From Rhizaria sp. SCN 62-66 (lineage: Eukaryota; Rhizaria, unplaced): 64,000 nucleotides of DNA. Positions 36,301 to 44,100 of this stretch are shown piece by piece; positions within the stretch are counted from its first letter, which is position 1, and every line of letters starts with the position of its first letter. A program made the position numbers and the translations under genes. Location of the stretch: the NCBI GenBank assembly GCA_001724265.1, contig MEDY01000081.1, positions 62,001 to 126,000 on the forward strand. The letters run 5' to 3'. The notes beneath the pieces are model-generated. The model had not been told where the DNA came from, did no database searches, and worked only from the letters and a program-made list of their open reading frames with translations.

Positions 36301-39300
36301 CGGGTGCGGGTGGTGCGGCAGCGACAGCAGGGCCGGGGACTGCGAGTGCGCGGCCGCCTTGACGGTCGCGCTCGCGCTTCCCTGCGGCTGGGACTGCGCA
36401 GGCGCCGGGAAGACGTACACGCTGCTGTTGCCCGTGCCATTGCCCGTGGCAGCAGCAGCAGCAGCGGGAGCTGGAGCAGCAGCAGTGCTAGATTTAGCAT
36501 GAGTATCGACCTTGGCAGCAGCAGCGGGAGCCGGCCCAGCCGTTGCAGCGGCAGCGCCAGCAGCGCCGGCAGCGAGGTTCGTGCTGCTGCCAGTGCGCGA
36601 CATCGCGCCGGGCGCTCCAGCAGAGGACGCCGCCGCGATGGCGCCGGCCGCGGGCTTCGACGCCGCCAGAGTCGCGGCGAGCGCGGCCTTCCACGACAGG
36701 CCGGCGACCACGGTCGCCGCGGGCGGCGGCCCGTGTGCGGCGGACGGGCTGGCCGCGGGGGCCGAGGCGTCTCTGCCCTCGGTCGCGGCGGGAGCAGCAG
36801 CAGCGGCGACAGCGCTCTCAGCGGCTGTGTCAGGGGCGGCGCCCGCGTTGTTGTTGATGGCAGGCGACGTGGCCGGCAGATTGTACTTCTTAGACTTAGG
36901 AGACGCGCCAGTGGCCGCAGCAGCGCTCGCACCCGCAGTTGCAGCCGCATTCGCGGGAGCAAAAGCAGCAGGCGCAGCAGGCGCGAGAGAGCCGCGCCGG
37001 CTCACACCGGGCTTGCCGGCGCAAGCGCCTGTCTTTGTAACGGGAGTAGCGCCGCCAGCAACGGCCGCAAACGACGGCGACCGATCAACAGCCACAGCGC
37101 CAGCAGGGCTCTTGTCCTTATCAGCCTTGTCCTTATCAGCGGCCTTCTCTGGCGCGGCCACGACCGGCGCTGCAGGTATGCCTGCGGTCGCACTAGCGGG
37201 CGTGCTGTTGAGGCCCGTGAAGACCACTTGCCTGTGGGGCACTGCCATCTTGAGACTGCTATGCAGCTTACTGCCCTTGGGCGCGGCCAGAGCGGACGCG
37301 TACGACACGGCGCTGGCGGCAGCGCCCGCGCCCGCACTCGACTCGACGCCGCCGTGCTTGTCATGCTTGTCGTGCTTATCGTGCTTATCGTGAGGTTGCT
37401 GTTGCTTGCTTTGCGCCAGGATCTGCGCCAGAGTCAGCGGCGCACCGCTGGCCTCGCTGGCGGCCGAGGACGCCGTGGTCGCCGCGGTGGACGTCGCCGA
37501 CGGCAGAGTGCCCGAGACGGGCGACGCGAGCGTGCTTTCGCTCGTCGTCACCACGGCCGCGCTCGCCGCAGCAGCAGCAGCAGCGGCAGCGGCAGCGGCA
37601 GCAGCAGCGGCGGCGGCGGCCCGTTCCTCTTTCTGCCTCTCCTTTTCGGCCGCCTTGCGCCGCGCCTCGATCACTTTGGCCTCCGCGGCGGCCGCGGCCT
37701 CGGCGCCGGCGACGGCCGCCTCGGCCGCCTCCGTGGCCGCCTGCAGCCGCTGGCGGCGTGCCGTCGCGCGCGCGGCCGCGGTGCGCGCCGCAGCGAGCGC
37801 GAGCTCGGCCAGCGGTATCTGCGAGTCCAGGTCCGCGCTGCGCGCCTGCAGCAGCGCCTCCTGCTCGACCTGCTGCCGCGCAAGCGCCGTGCGCTGCTTC
37901 TGCGCGCGAGAGAGCAGCGAGAGCATGCTGCTGCCACTGCCGCCCGCATCTTCGTCCTCGTCGTCGCCGTTGCTGTTCGCGGCGGCGCTCGTGTTCAGCG
38001 CGCTGGCGGCGTCGCCGTCGTCGACGCTGCGGCCCGCGCTGGGCGCGGTGGGGCTGGTGGGCGGCGGCAAGGCTGGCTGCGACGACAGCAGCCCGAGGCC
38101 GCTCTTGTCGCCCAAAGGCAAGCCGCCCAGCGGCGCGCCGCTACCGCTGAAGGACTTGCTGCTCTTCGCGGTGCCGGCCTTCGCTGAGGACAGCGAGATC
38201 TCGCCGACCGCGATCGCGGCCGAGGACGACAGCAGCGACAGGTGGTGGCCGGCGCCGGGGCTGTGGCGGCTCGCGGCGCCCCCGCGCGCGGCGGCCGCGC
38301 CCGCGCCCGCGGGCAGCGCCGGGGCGATGATAGCGCGCAGCGGCGGAGACCGGCGGCGCTGCTCGCTGTCGAAGTCGGCCAGCTCCTCGCCGTCTCTATC
38401 GCCGGCGGCGGTCCCGTCACGGGACGCGATGCCCGCCAGCACAGCGGCCGCCGCAGTCACGACCGCCGAGGCGGTGGCAACAGCAGCGGCGGTGGCGGCA
38501 GCCGCGGTGGCCACAGCGTCGGTGCTAGAGTTAGAACTAGAGCTAGAGCCGGAAGCGGGCGAAGTTGCGTTAGCAGGAGCAAACACGCCCTTTTGCTGTT
38601 GTTGCATATCAGTTAAGTTCGCAATCGTTTTCGCAAGCCGCTCGATCTCGCCAGTGGCCGCGCTCGCTGCGGCCTCGCACTTCTGCGTGTCGGCCGTGAT
38701 CTGTGCGAGCGTGCTCTCCTTGCTGCGCACTGCGGCGGCCAGCCGGGCAGCGAGCGAGTCGGTCACCAGTGTCAGGCCTGTGGAGCTGAATGAGAAAGGC
38801 AGCAACGGCGCGTTGGCAGCGGCCTTGCCCGTTGCCATCACCGTGCTGCTGCTGGTGGTGCTGTTGGTTGCGGCGGCGCGGGCACTCGCGCCCGCTGCCG
38901 TCGTGGACGCAGGGGGTGACGACATCGCCGGCGTCGCACTTGTTGAGGCAGCCGTGGTTGCAGTGGTTTGCATTATCATTGGCGACAGCTCTGATAAGCC
39001 AGCTTTCCCACTGCTGCCAAACACACCCGCACCCGTGCCCGTGCCACCGGCACTGCTGGCAACAAAGTCACCGGAGGAGAACAAAGACAACCCGTGTCCC
39101 GGACTCTGGCCGCCACCGCTGCTGAGTTGCTGCTGTGGCGGCTGAAGCGGGTGATGCTGTGGGTGATTGGGGTGCCGCGACGACATCGCGTACGACCCGT
39201 GGCCACTGCCTGCGCTGGAACTGCTGGAACTCGAGGTGCTCATGGTCACTCCGCTGCCGCTGCTCGCACCGTGGCCAGCAAGGCTCAGCACCGCAGGCCC

Positions 39301-40281
39301 CTGCGTCGCCGCAGTCGTCGCAGTCGCATGGAACGACGACGATGTCGCTGCAGCAGTGTTGCTGTTGGTGTTGGCGGCGCCAAAGGGCCCCGAGGCCGGG
39401 GTCGTGGGGCCAAGCCGCGGCGTGCCCTTGCCCGCCTTCCCGCCCTTGCCGCTCGCAGCGGTATTAGCGCCCGTGTGTGCGCCCGCGTGCGCGGGCGTCG
39501 CCGCGGCCGCGGGCGGGCTCGTAACGCCGCTCACCGCAACACTCGCGGTCGCAGCACTCGCGGCGGCACCGGCAGCCGCGGTCGCGGGGCCGGCGGCGGG
39601 CGACTTGGCCGTGGCCGTGACCGCCGCAGCCGCCGCGGCCTGGCTCTGGAGGTACTGCTGGTGGAGCGAAAGCGCGGGCTTGTTGCGCGGGCGCATGAAC
39701 CGGTCCTCGACCTCCTGCAGCGCGTCAGTCACGTGCGCCACGCCGGCCGCCGCCGCGGGCGCCGCCACGGCGGCCCACAGCGCGACGGCCTGCGGCAGGT
39801 CGGCGGCGACGACGTTGTCGCTCGCGGTGACCGAGAGCAGCGCAGGCGCCGAGGGGTACAGGAAAGGCAGCGTGATCGTCGCGGTCAGGCTGCAGTGCGA
39901 GTCCTGCTTGTTGCTGTCGCCCCGCAGGGTAATCTTGTACGCCGCGCCGCCCACGCCGGCAGCCTCGGGCGAGATCGCGTCCTTGCTGTTGCTGCTGCTG
40001 GAGACGGCAGGAGCAGCGGGAGCAACGGCAGTGACGGTAGTGGGGTCGGGGAACGGCGTCGTGACGGAGAAATCGCTGTCGTACATCGACGATAACACCT
40101 CCAGTTCGTCCTCGCGCTGGGACAGCAGCGAGGCGCGCGTGTCCGCAGGCAGCGCGGCCCACTGCGAGGCTAGGGTGACTGGCGCGGCCGAAGCGGATGA
40201 TCCAGCCGCTGCAGAGGAGCCCTTGCCGCCGGTGCCGTCAGCAGCGGCGGAGCCGGTGCTGGCTCGTTTGCGGGGTGGCAT
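27340..40281 (-). CDS. GCN2: GCN2 eIF2-alpha kinase (EIF2AK4-like), greatly expanded
   Basis: 4313 aa in one exon; GCN2 is usually about 1600. It senses uncharged tRNA and phosphorylates eIF2-alpha to slow translation. The RWD domain (about 55-196) has EDELEVLSSMYD and FLYPSAP, and would bind GCN1. About 2400 residues of Ser/Ala/Gly/Asp sequence follow, in which I see no pseudokinase. The kinase starts near 2620: GRLGAGGQGEV, YAVKRI (Lys about 2657), a 250-residue acidic/basic kinase insert, HRDIKPANVF (Asp 3032), GDFGLA (Asp 3050), and YSSPEQL. A HisRS-like domain follows from about 3220 (FDTVYDTGLI), with further inserts. The C-terminal tRNA/ribosome-binding part ends in YVYVYSVPDKKADFLML. 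All kinase catalytic residues are present. Stop TAA; ATG 40281. Confidence 0.95.
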   Translation of the reverse strand: MPPRKRASTGSAAADGTGGKGSSAAAGSSASAAPVTLASQWAALPADTRASLLSQREDELEVLSSMYDSDFSVTTPFPDPTTVTAVAPAAPAVSSSSNSKDAISPEAAGVGGAAYKITLRGDSNKQDSHCSLTATITLPFLYPSAPALLSVTASDNVVAADLPQAVALWAAVAAPAAAAGVAHVTDALQEVEDRFMRPRNKPALSLHQQYLQSQAAAAAAVTATAKSPAAGPATAAAGAAASAATASVAVSGVTSPPAAAATPAHAGAHTGANTAASGKGGKAGKGTPRLGPTTPASGPFGAANTNSNTAAATSSSFHATATTAATQGPAVLSLAGHGASSGSGVTMSTSSSSSSSAGSGHGSYAMSSRHPNHPQHHPLQPPQQQLSSGGGQSPGHGLSLFSSGDFVASSAGGTGTGAGVFGSSGKAGLSELSPMIMQTTATTAASTSATPAMSSPPASTTAAGASARAAATNSTTSSSTVMATGKAAANAPLLPFSFSSTGLTLVTDSLAARLAAAVRSKESTLAQITADTQKCEAAASAATGEIERLAKTIANLTDMQQQQKGVFAPANATSPASGSSSSSNSSTDAVATAAAATAAAVATASAVVTAAAAVLAGIASRDGTAAGDRDGEELADFDSEQRRRSPPLRAIIAPALPAGAGAAAARGGAASRHSPGAGHHLSLLSSSAAIAVGEISLSSAKAGTAKSSKSFSGSGAPLGGLPLGDKSGLGLLSSQPALPPPTSPTAPSAGRSVDDGDAASALNTSAAANSNGDDEDEDAGGSGSSMLSLLSRAQKQRTALARQQVEQEALLQARSADLDSQIPLAELALAAARTAAARATARRQRLQAATEAAEAAVAGAEAAAAAEAKVIEARRKAAEKERQKEERAAAAAAAAAAAAAAAAAAASAAVVTTSESTLASPVSGTLPSATSTAATTASSAASEASGAPLTLAQILAQSKQQQPHDKHDKHDKHDKHGGVESSAGAGAAASAVSYASALAAPKGSKLHSSLKMAVPHRQVVFTGLNSTPASATAGIPAAPVVAAPEKAADKDKADKDKSPAGAVAVDRSPSFAAVAGGATPVTKTGACAGKPGVSRRGSLAPAAPAAFAPANAAATAGASAAAATGASPKSKKYNLPATSPAINNNAGAAPDTAAESAVAAAAAPAATEGRDASAPAASPSAAHGPPPAATVVAGLSWKAALAATLAASKPAAGAIAAASSAGAPGAMSRTGSSTNLAAGAAGAAAATAGPAPAAAAKVDTHAKSSTAAAPAPAAAAAATGNGTGNSSVYVFPAPAQSQPQGSASATVKAAAHSQSPALLSLPHHPHPQSLDPALFAASGSPMLPTALAPPHGHPHGHPHGLPGALGGGGGGVMMIPLDSTSPLLLPVQSPRTATARALAAASSPLLPTNTGGVNNNTGAAVNANGGGSSAVARAILSPSPSLSAAISVKPLAPAASGISTTSTGMGAALANAFDDNDSGVGLSFEAFLRQSTVNSTGSGHASSIGGLVSQIESQTPSQLSQSQSQSQPQPHADSRARVVASATAAGTPRSSSRATVTAAIAPTITITGVSGGGGGHRDSRGEKHFNDKKEKQKDRERRSGHGKDKPKDRDPSKERSKHGSKHKDKAKSSSSGKEPESASDAAAAAAAAAAKAKNRARMRQQLLSLTAESGEHEVYAEVVGEFRDYGIDDDDNNGGHGDDDDGDDGRSYADGDDDDGGDYDYDEDGNDARSGRQPLYSDQFLTTTTILGKSKSKGKLHQRGGNAAAAGNAIAGRNRGNGDDDDDDDDDDVFYPTTTTSGANVSSNAANVSGSRRGHAAGPRASGSGDSDSDSGSDMLSDATSASRSTRPSGLLRGEFGRDSPSFVAVGGLAHLPGPLSISGAASAAVGGAAGGGAGGSSSAGAGAGGAGRSAQFGKGGLLITSGPMLLSGPLGARGVAAPGSTTAATASSRANPSNSSTISSSSNSTSNAAAAPSATNGASNSNATGRTTTIALGEAPDDSFSSGSDAAGKQTAFGTMRATGASSSATAATIAPSAGTTGAVGATVLRKSSSRLSDTGSTRPHIVAGADSDTDGEHGPVALLPFPLPLPPGLAPPSPVPSPALLSHSTANAGALTSAFPNAASANVTIGSPGGMFSRARRGSGPSSHQSPSTPSSSLGDREHPPSLKGAAAALRGSPTKSAIIDSLLGGLSKGAGKKAKAGDSKSKGDAESTKGAKSKSSSKSKSSSKGSESLSSSQASAPPPEKSSQRRVSLSLGPLSSSMFAQGGDSDDDDSYDEDKDGDDDTNDASDYTDDEDEDEDDAGASDSGSEGADALWESLGGSTHGHGPNAHNNGNIGGSGALTLGLLGLDEHSLSLAAPSSQKLGRTKTTDSNKATTTKASKDTKAAAADSASLTGRTKHEKPINRVVSRPISRSASPFIETVPLPFPPSSPTFASASDAAAAASSSSTGTSFVLSSQAQPASTGGAGLSSTPHSLALHQQQMSPGTAAAVALTRFAPPSLTTHASSSLSGRSSFAGSPALVPASLAAAATASGGSGLALSPAAQPASNSATGIMFARTHMQPTQSQSQQQRPGSTTVSPGLRSALVMRTGISDVFIGADAETERAAFAEKKAALEAEYGVTPSRYRSDYTHLGRLGAGGQGEVMKARHNVDKLTYAVKRIQLKANDPATNKKTLREVSTLARLNHRHIVRYYHAWVEKSIGPQRMPDDDSQDKDEDEDEDEDEDEDEDEDWSDEYSPSDYDSNISGDDNEDDEDDDDEHDEDEDDNDGSVVFARSSFMGSSHGTDITTDEDEDEDEDEDEDENDDVDDDDDGGFTFAPAESESGSDYSFGDNSTTDDDDDGHGLMQKSKSKGQDKSKNKATGKSARGLSAAAGANCASTSSSATATKSLSHDDYGDFTEIFDRPDKRSKCKGAKSDKGKAKSSGKTDYKAGKGRVKATTVAAATATATAAHKKREQERRRRQRQRKAEAKVPKALRLYEYLYIQMEFCANETLYDVIKANTLWQTPDALWKYYRQILQALRFVHDNGVIHRDIKPANVFIDSSGNAKLGDFGLAIASQSGSVNASTSTAVLARHNSLRPVDWAQSETTGAVGTRVYSSPEQLAGQAYDSKTDIYALGIMFYEMWRPFNSGYERAVEIGHLRDVGSVPEGFLAAAFPPQSTVKPLEQEQVVEIIERSVQRRSADRPTAAELLQSGYVPFEVEHETMNQALMYACDESSGYFTPLVQQLFSRVADARFDTVYDTGLITIAAPSSSHSKRVFALATKARVKDRVVSGLTTVFQRHGAVHLSTPLLIPRTSRSDLPRATYLMDAAGTLLQLPPSLTLPFARFVAHNYESDRLFSIPTADTATGSAATRGPQSIPVELRRYDFDSVYKTRSDQTASTGPPFRSSLEAGFDIAWTVDKDTSHMRSSILTAEVLYTATEALTHCCIPSFAAHVSHATVMQIVLALAAQHCFFEHPVAATLQQPQARAPSLASKSPYFSAALSPATVLAPLSLDLASPSHHQLPPPTINTVGTNGLQRKSNHSKGDNSNSAGFGSSFGRGGNDLSHSTLDLTEHLAKDGKTAAAATANSNERAAPTYTPAEVYNAFLAFFKEFVTLLMPHVRALSTLALAATTAANTAAVPPGSAPGSSTGVRSSRLNSAHAAPFPLSPAQALVEIAKRLEAISDRAMSKFAPKLRSHMVPTLVLESLFMVASTLLPNPSREHVENAFLRVNDALLVLTPPRTRVLAAMASSTTVATGTTAAPGQGGHGLPFVPLALGDDDNAHRWQHMMSDTFAELRRFFEATASLGITATLDLGLILQPPHESVFSSGIIYQLHTSVDKIVKSRGSVTGATGGLLSSESFTTSASMNNLAALFTTPSNLTSSASSSSLSTYANSAGGAGNSAMTTTAAAAAAATAAAIVSVEQRTIWCSGGRFDSTLASFTLSTTTSTTAASLRGASACFALDRIVAFAMEPQARDSHDAQLLQKRLKALAKREPRTGVLLWLATGVATATAGGWLSQMWRAGMRAEMSRESVMGSEQAREYCKQLGLRWLVLLKPHLLKQRDVVEVYDLAPGGMVATLLISTKEFIGWVEDKHAAAVIEAVGHVTGRRIPTTGAPTAASAGAGDSGAAGAGGDATTGAAGAAAAAGPPARMTKRAAAAAAAAAAAAAAAAAAADGTGGDGKGSGGAGASGSGAGGKDSGGSNANMMVVTMIDPANSLSSFKKTNIEHEVIRVLRPLLGPLAPSSYLLYAIELEFGILRRVMARAALPAGRQTADQRLSELHFPSKSSRIKAIALMELVTDACRATGSNAPRYVYVYSVPDKKADFLML
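31877..31917 (-). repeat. Asp/Glu-coding low-complexity tract 1 in GCN2
   Basis: Alternating GAT/GAC and GAG/GAA codons give an Asp-Glu zipper inside the kinase insert. Confidence 0.75.
32093..32148 (-). repeat. Asp/Glu-coding low-complexity tract 2 in GCN2
   Basis: A second alternating Asp-Glu tract of nearly 19 codons in the same kinase insert. Confidence 0.75.
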
Positions 40282-41185
40282 ACAGTGAAGAAAAAAACCT
40301 GTTGTTTGTTAAATCAGCCGCGGAACGCAACTGGGAGAGAAGAAAAGTCGCTAGTGCAGGTCTGAGATTGTTGATGACAGTGCGGTGGTGAACTGAGCTG
40401 AGTCTGGGGGGCGAGACATCAAGCGCACATAGAGGAAAGCATAAGAGGTGTGAGGAGAAATGCGCAATAGATGGTGTTAAATACAGCAAAAACAATGTCT
40501 GAGCGTCTGCATATGCGTCGAGATAGTTGTTGATGCAGCTGCCAAAGAGAAATTGAAGGAGAGCAGCTAAACGGTCAGCAGTCACTGCAATGGTAGGGTC
40601 AAAGACCCCATTGAACTGTCACAATGCCTGAAGGATGTGAGACCACAATTTAAAACAGATATATTTCATGGCTGGAGCAGTTCACACATAGGCTTTTATA
40701 TTATACTGGCGATTGTGTATCTAGATATCTTTGTGCAAAGATGCATGATTGGTGACTTTTTTCGGAACAGGCCCCGAATCGGCTGATAGTGGTTCGCAAC
40801 CTTCCAGCGCGCCAAACTCGTTCCTTTTCCTGTGGCGGCAGCCTCTCCGTCAGTTAGCATTTGGCGCGTATTCCGTAAAACTACATTATCTTTTGTAAAC
40901 AAGCGTTCAATTGTAAACCCATAGTAGCACGATAAATCTTCGAAATCACTCCGCTGAAACGCGTCCGCGAACCATGTCGCTTCCCTACTGCTCGCCTCTA
41001 TTCTACACGCTCGTATGGCCTATAACATCTCACAATACGCTATATTATCTTTTTTTCCTGCGCAGCATTTGCTTTGGCTTTGCTTTGCGCTTAGTATACC
41101 CTTAAGCACTTGCATAGCCCTCCTGTGCAGCGCCCCTCCCTCCTGCCCCCCCAGTTCGCGCCGCGGGCCCGCCGCCCCGTCCCCG
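40282..41185. promoter_or_regulatory. Divergent promoter region, GCN2 / PHD-ePHD gene
   Basis: About 900 bp of AT-rich DNA between two giant genes on opposite strands. A T-rich acceptor-like site (TTTTTTTCCTGCGCAG, ends 41065) may be the end of a 5' UTR or 5' exon intron of the PHD gene. Nothing else is recognised. Confidence 0.4.
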
Positions 41186-44100
41186 ATGCCCGCGCCCCCC
41201 GCCCTGCCAGCGGTCCTCCCGCCCGCGGCCGCGCCCCCAGCGGAGCCGGCGGACCCTTCTGACGACTCTGCGGTGGCGTGCGACGTGTGCGGCATCGGCG
41301 CCTTCGATGACGACAACCTGATCGTCATCTGCAGCCTCTGCGACGTGGCCGTGCACCAGGGCTGCTACTCCGTGCATGACGTCCCCGCGGGCAACTGGTA
41401 CTGCAAGGCGTGCACCTGCCTTATCAACGACGCCGCCGCGGCTGCCGACGCGTCCCCGTACGTGCGTCTGCCGTGCTGCCTCGTGTGCCAGCCAGAGTCG
41501 CGCCTCGTATTCGCTCACGACGATCTGCTGGCCACCACGGCCGCCGCGGCGGGCGCGCGCACCAGCCAGGCCGTGCGCGCCGCCGTCAGCGCCGGCGAGG
41601 GCTACTGCTACGCTCCGCGCGCGCCCACGGCCGCGCTGCCCATCCCCGTCGCGCCCGCGCGCCCGGACCTCCCCGCCAGCTACTATGACAAAGTCTCCGG
41701 CTCCTGGTCCGCGCCGTCGGCCAACGCCAACGCCGCCGCCAGTAGCGCCGCCGATGCCGGTGGCAGCAGCGGCCGCAAGCCATCTTCGCGGCGGAGTAAG
41801 CCCGACAGCTCGTGCGCCGCCGCAGCGGCCGGGGATGCACTGCACCCGCTGCCCGCCCCATCGCCGACTTACGTGTACCCGACGCGGCCATCGCCCTTCG
41901 CGCCAGTGCCGTGTCTGCCGCAACTTTACAGCTGCTTTCCTGCGCCCGCGCCTGCAGACGCCGCCGCGGCCGCCGCGCTTGCCGCCGCTATGACCGGCCC
42001 CACCAGCTCCAGCTCGAGCTCGAGCGCGAGTGCAAGTGCTGGGGAGGGCTCGATCCGTGTCAAGCTCGAGAAGCCCTCTGCCGCCGCGGCTGCGAGCAAC
42101 AACAACGACGACGACAATGACGACAACGGCGATGATGAAGCGAACTCGCACGAGAGCGAGAGCCTGCTGCTGCGGCCGCCGCCGCGGTGGGGGCAGGTGG
42201 TCGGCGCGCTCACCACGGTTGACCCCGCCGACCTCGCCGCGCTCGCCGTCGCCGCCAAGGTCCGCGCGCGCCCGCGGCCGCCCGGTGCGGGTGAGGCGCC
42301 AGCCGTGACGCTGCTCAAGGCCGCCACTGGCGAGGTCCTGGCCAAAGCGGCCGACGCGGCTGCCCGGCCGGCGGGCAAGTTGGGGCCGGACGCGGAGTGG
42401 CGCCTCGTGCCCGCGCCGCCGCGGCCGCCGTCACTTTACTGCGTCGCTGCGGCCACGGGCGCCGCGGCCATCGTCGGCCCCGCAGCGGCCGCCACAGGAG
42501 TGGAAGTGAGCCCAGGGCCGAGGTTCTACTGTCACGTGTCGTGCGCAGACTGGTTGCCCAACTTATCCTTCGCTGACGACGACGCCGATGTCGGCGTGCG
42601 CGGGCTTGGTGCGAGCGAGACGGGGCGTTACAACCTCGTGTGCACCGTGTGCAAGCAGAAGGGCATGTGTCTGCAGTGCTCGCTGGGCAGCTGCAAGGTC
42701 GCCTTCCACGCGCACTGCGCTGTCAAGGGCGGGCTGGAACTCTCATTTAAGCAAGTCCAGCCGCACGGCGCTAAGCTCAACGGCAGCGGTGATTATGTCG
42801 TTGAAAAGCGGATCATCAGGTGCGCGGCGCACAGGGACGACAAAGTTGACTACTTTGTGACACCGCGGCATCGGGAATTTTGGAAGAATATCGCCAATGC
42901 CCCTGCATTGCATCAACCGCCCATGGTTGCTGACGATGCATCTGCAGTTTATCACAACAACAATACCAATCAAAAGAACAGCAATATCAAAACTGACAAG
43001 GACAATCACGGTAACAGCAAGAACTCAAGCTCAAAGAAGCTCGACTCGAAGCCTAGTGCTGCTGCGACAGCGGCTGGTCTCGGCCCGAGTCCTGCTTTGA
43101 TGGGCACTGTGGGGAATGCCACCATCAGCCCCTCTGACGCCAGCGCCTTCCCTGCCAGTGCCCCCGCTGCGAGCGCCCCCGCGCAGTCTGCTGCGAGCGC
43201 CAGCGCCAGCGCCAGCAGCGACGCCGACGCCTCCGCCCCCGTGCGCCGTGTCACGCGGTTCACGCCGCCGCAGTCGCCATCGCTTACCGCCCCGCGCACA
43301 GCGCCGCGCACTGTGCCGCGCACTGTCGCGCCCAGTCCGCCGCGTGAATCTGCGTCTGTGGCCGCCAGGATGAAAGACTCCGACGACGACGATAACGATG
43401 ATGACGACGACGGCGAAGACAAGGCTGTCAAGACTGAAAACGCATCGACGGCCAACGTAACCGCTGACGGCGACGGTGCCATCCCCGGTAACGCCGAGAG
43501 CGAGGGCGAGGTTTGGAGCGAGATCAGCGACAACTACGACGACTACGACGACGACCTGTACTGTTTTCCGCCGATTTGCGACAACTACACGTCGCGGAAG
43601 CTCACCTTCGCGCCCGTCCTTACCAACAACAGCAGCAGCAGCAGCGGCGGCGGCGGCGGTGCCAATGCGCGCGCGCGTGGCATGAGCCAGAAGCTGCGCA
43701 TCCGCCTGACGCCGGGGCTACGTTTTTCCTCCCCGTTCGCGTACGGGCTGGTGGACCGGCCCGAGGAGCAGCTGCCCACGCTCGAGCTCGACTCCGCCCT
43801 CGCCCTCGTCAGTGCAGGCAGCGCGGCGCCGGTCAAGAAGAAGGGCGCGGCGTCTGGCGCGGCCAAGGGTGCGCAGGGCAAGGCGGGCGCCGGCCTGCGC
43901 GGCGCGGCCAAGAGCGACAGCGACGACGACGCAAGCGACGGCGGCGCGGCCGAGGACGGCGGCCGGCGCAAGCGAGTGATCAAGTCCAAGTACGGCGGTG
44001 TGGCGGGCTCTTTCGGCGGCTTCGACGACGATGAAGAGTGGGAAAAGATCATGGCCCACGGCTCCAACATCTACGACGACGGGCTCAGCGACGATGCGGA

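Noticed and set aside
36205-38187. Long plus-strand frames inside GCN2
   Set aside because: They are antisense to low-complexity GCN2 sequence. The minus frame carries RWD, kinase and HisRS-like domains and is clearly the gene.
41015-41185. Upstream in-frame ATG at 41015 as the start of the PHD/ePHD protein
   Set aside because: It lies in AT-rich DNA, would add a hydrophobic leader to a nuclear protein, and spans an acceptor-like site at 41065. ATG 41186 sits at the composition change.
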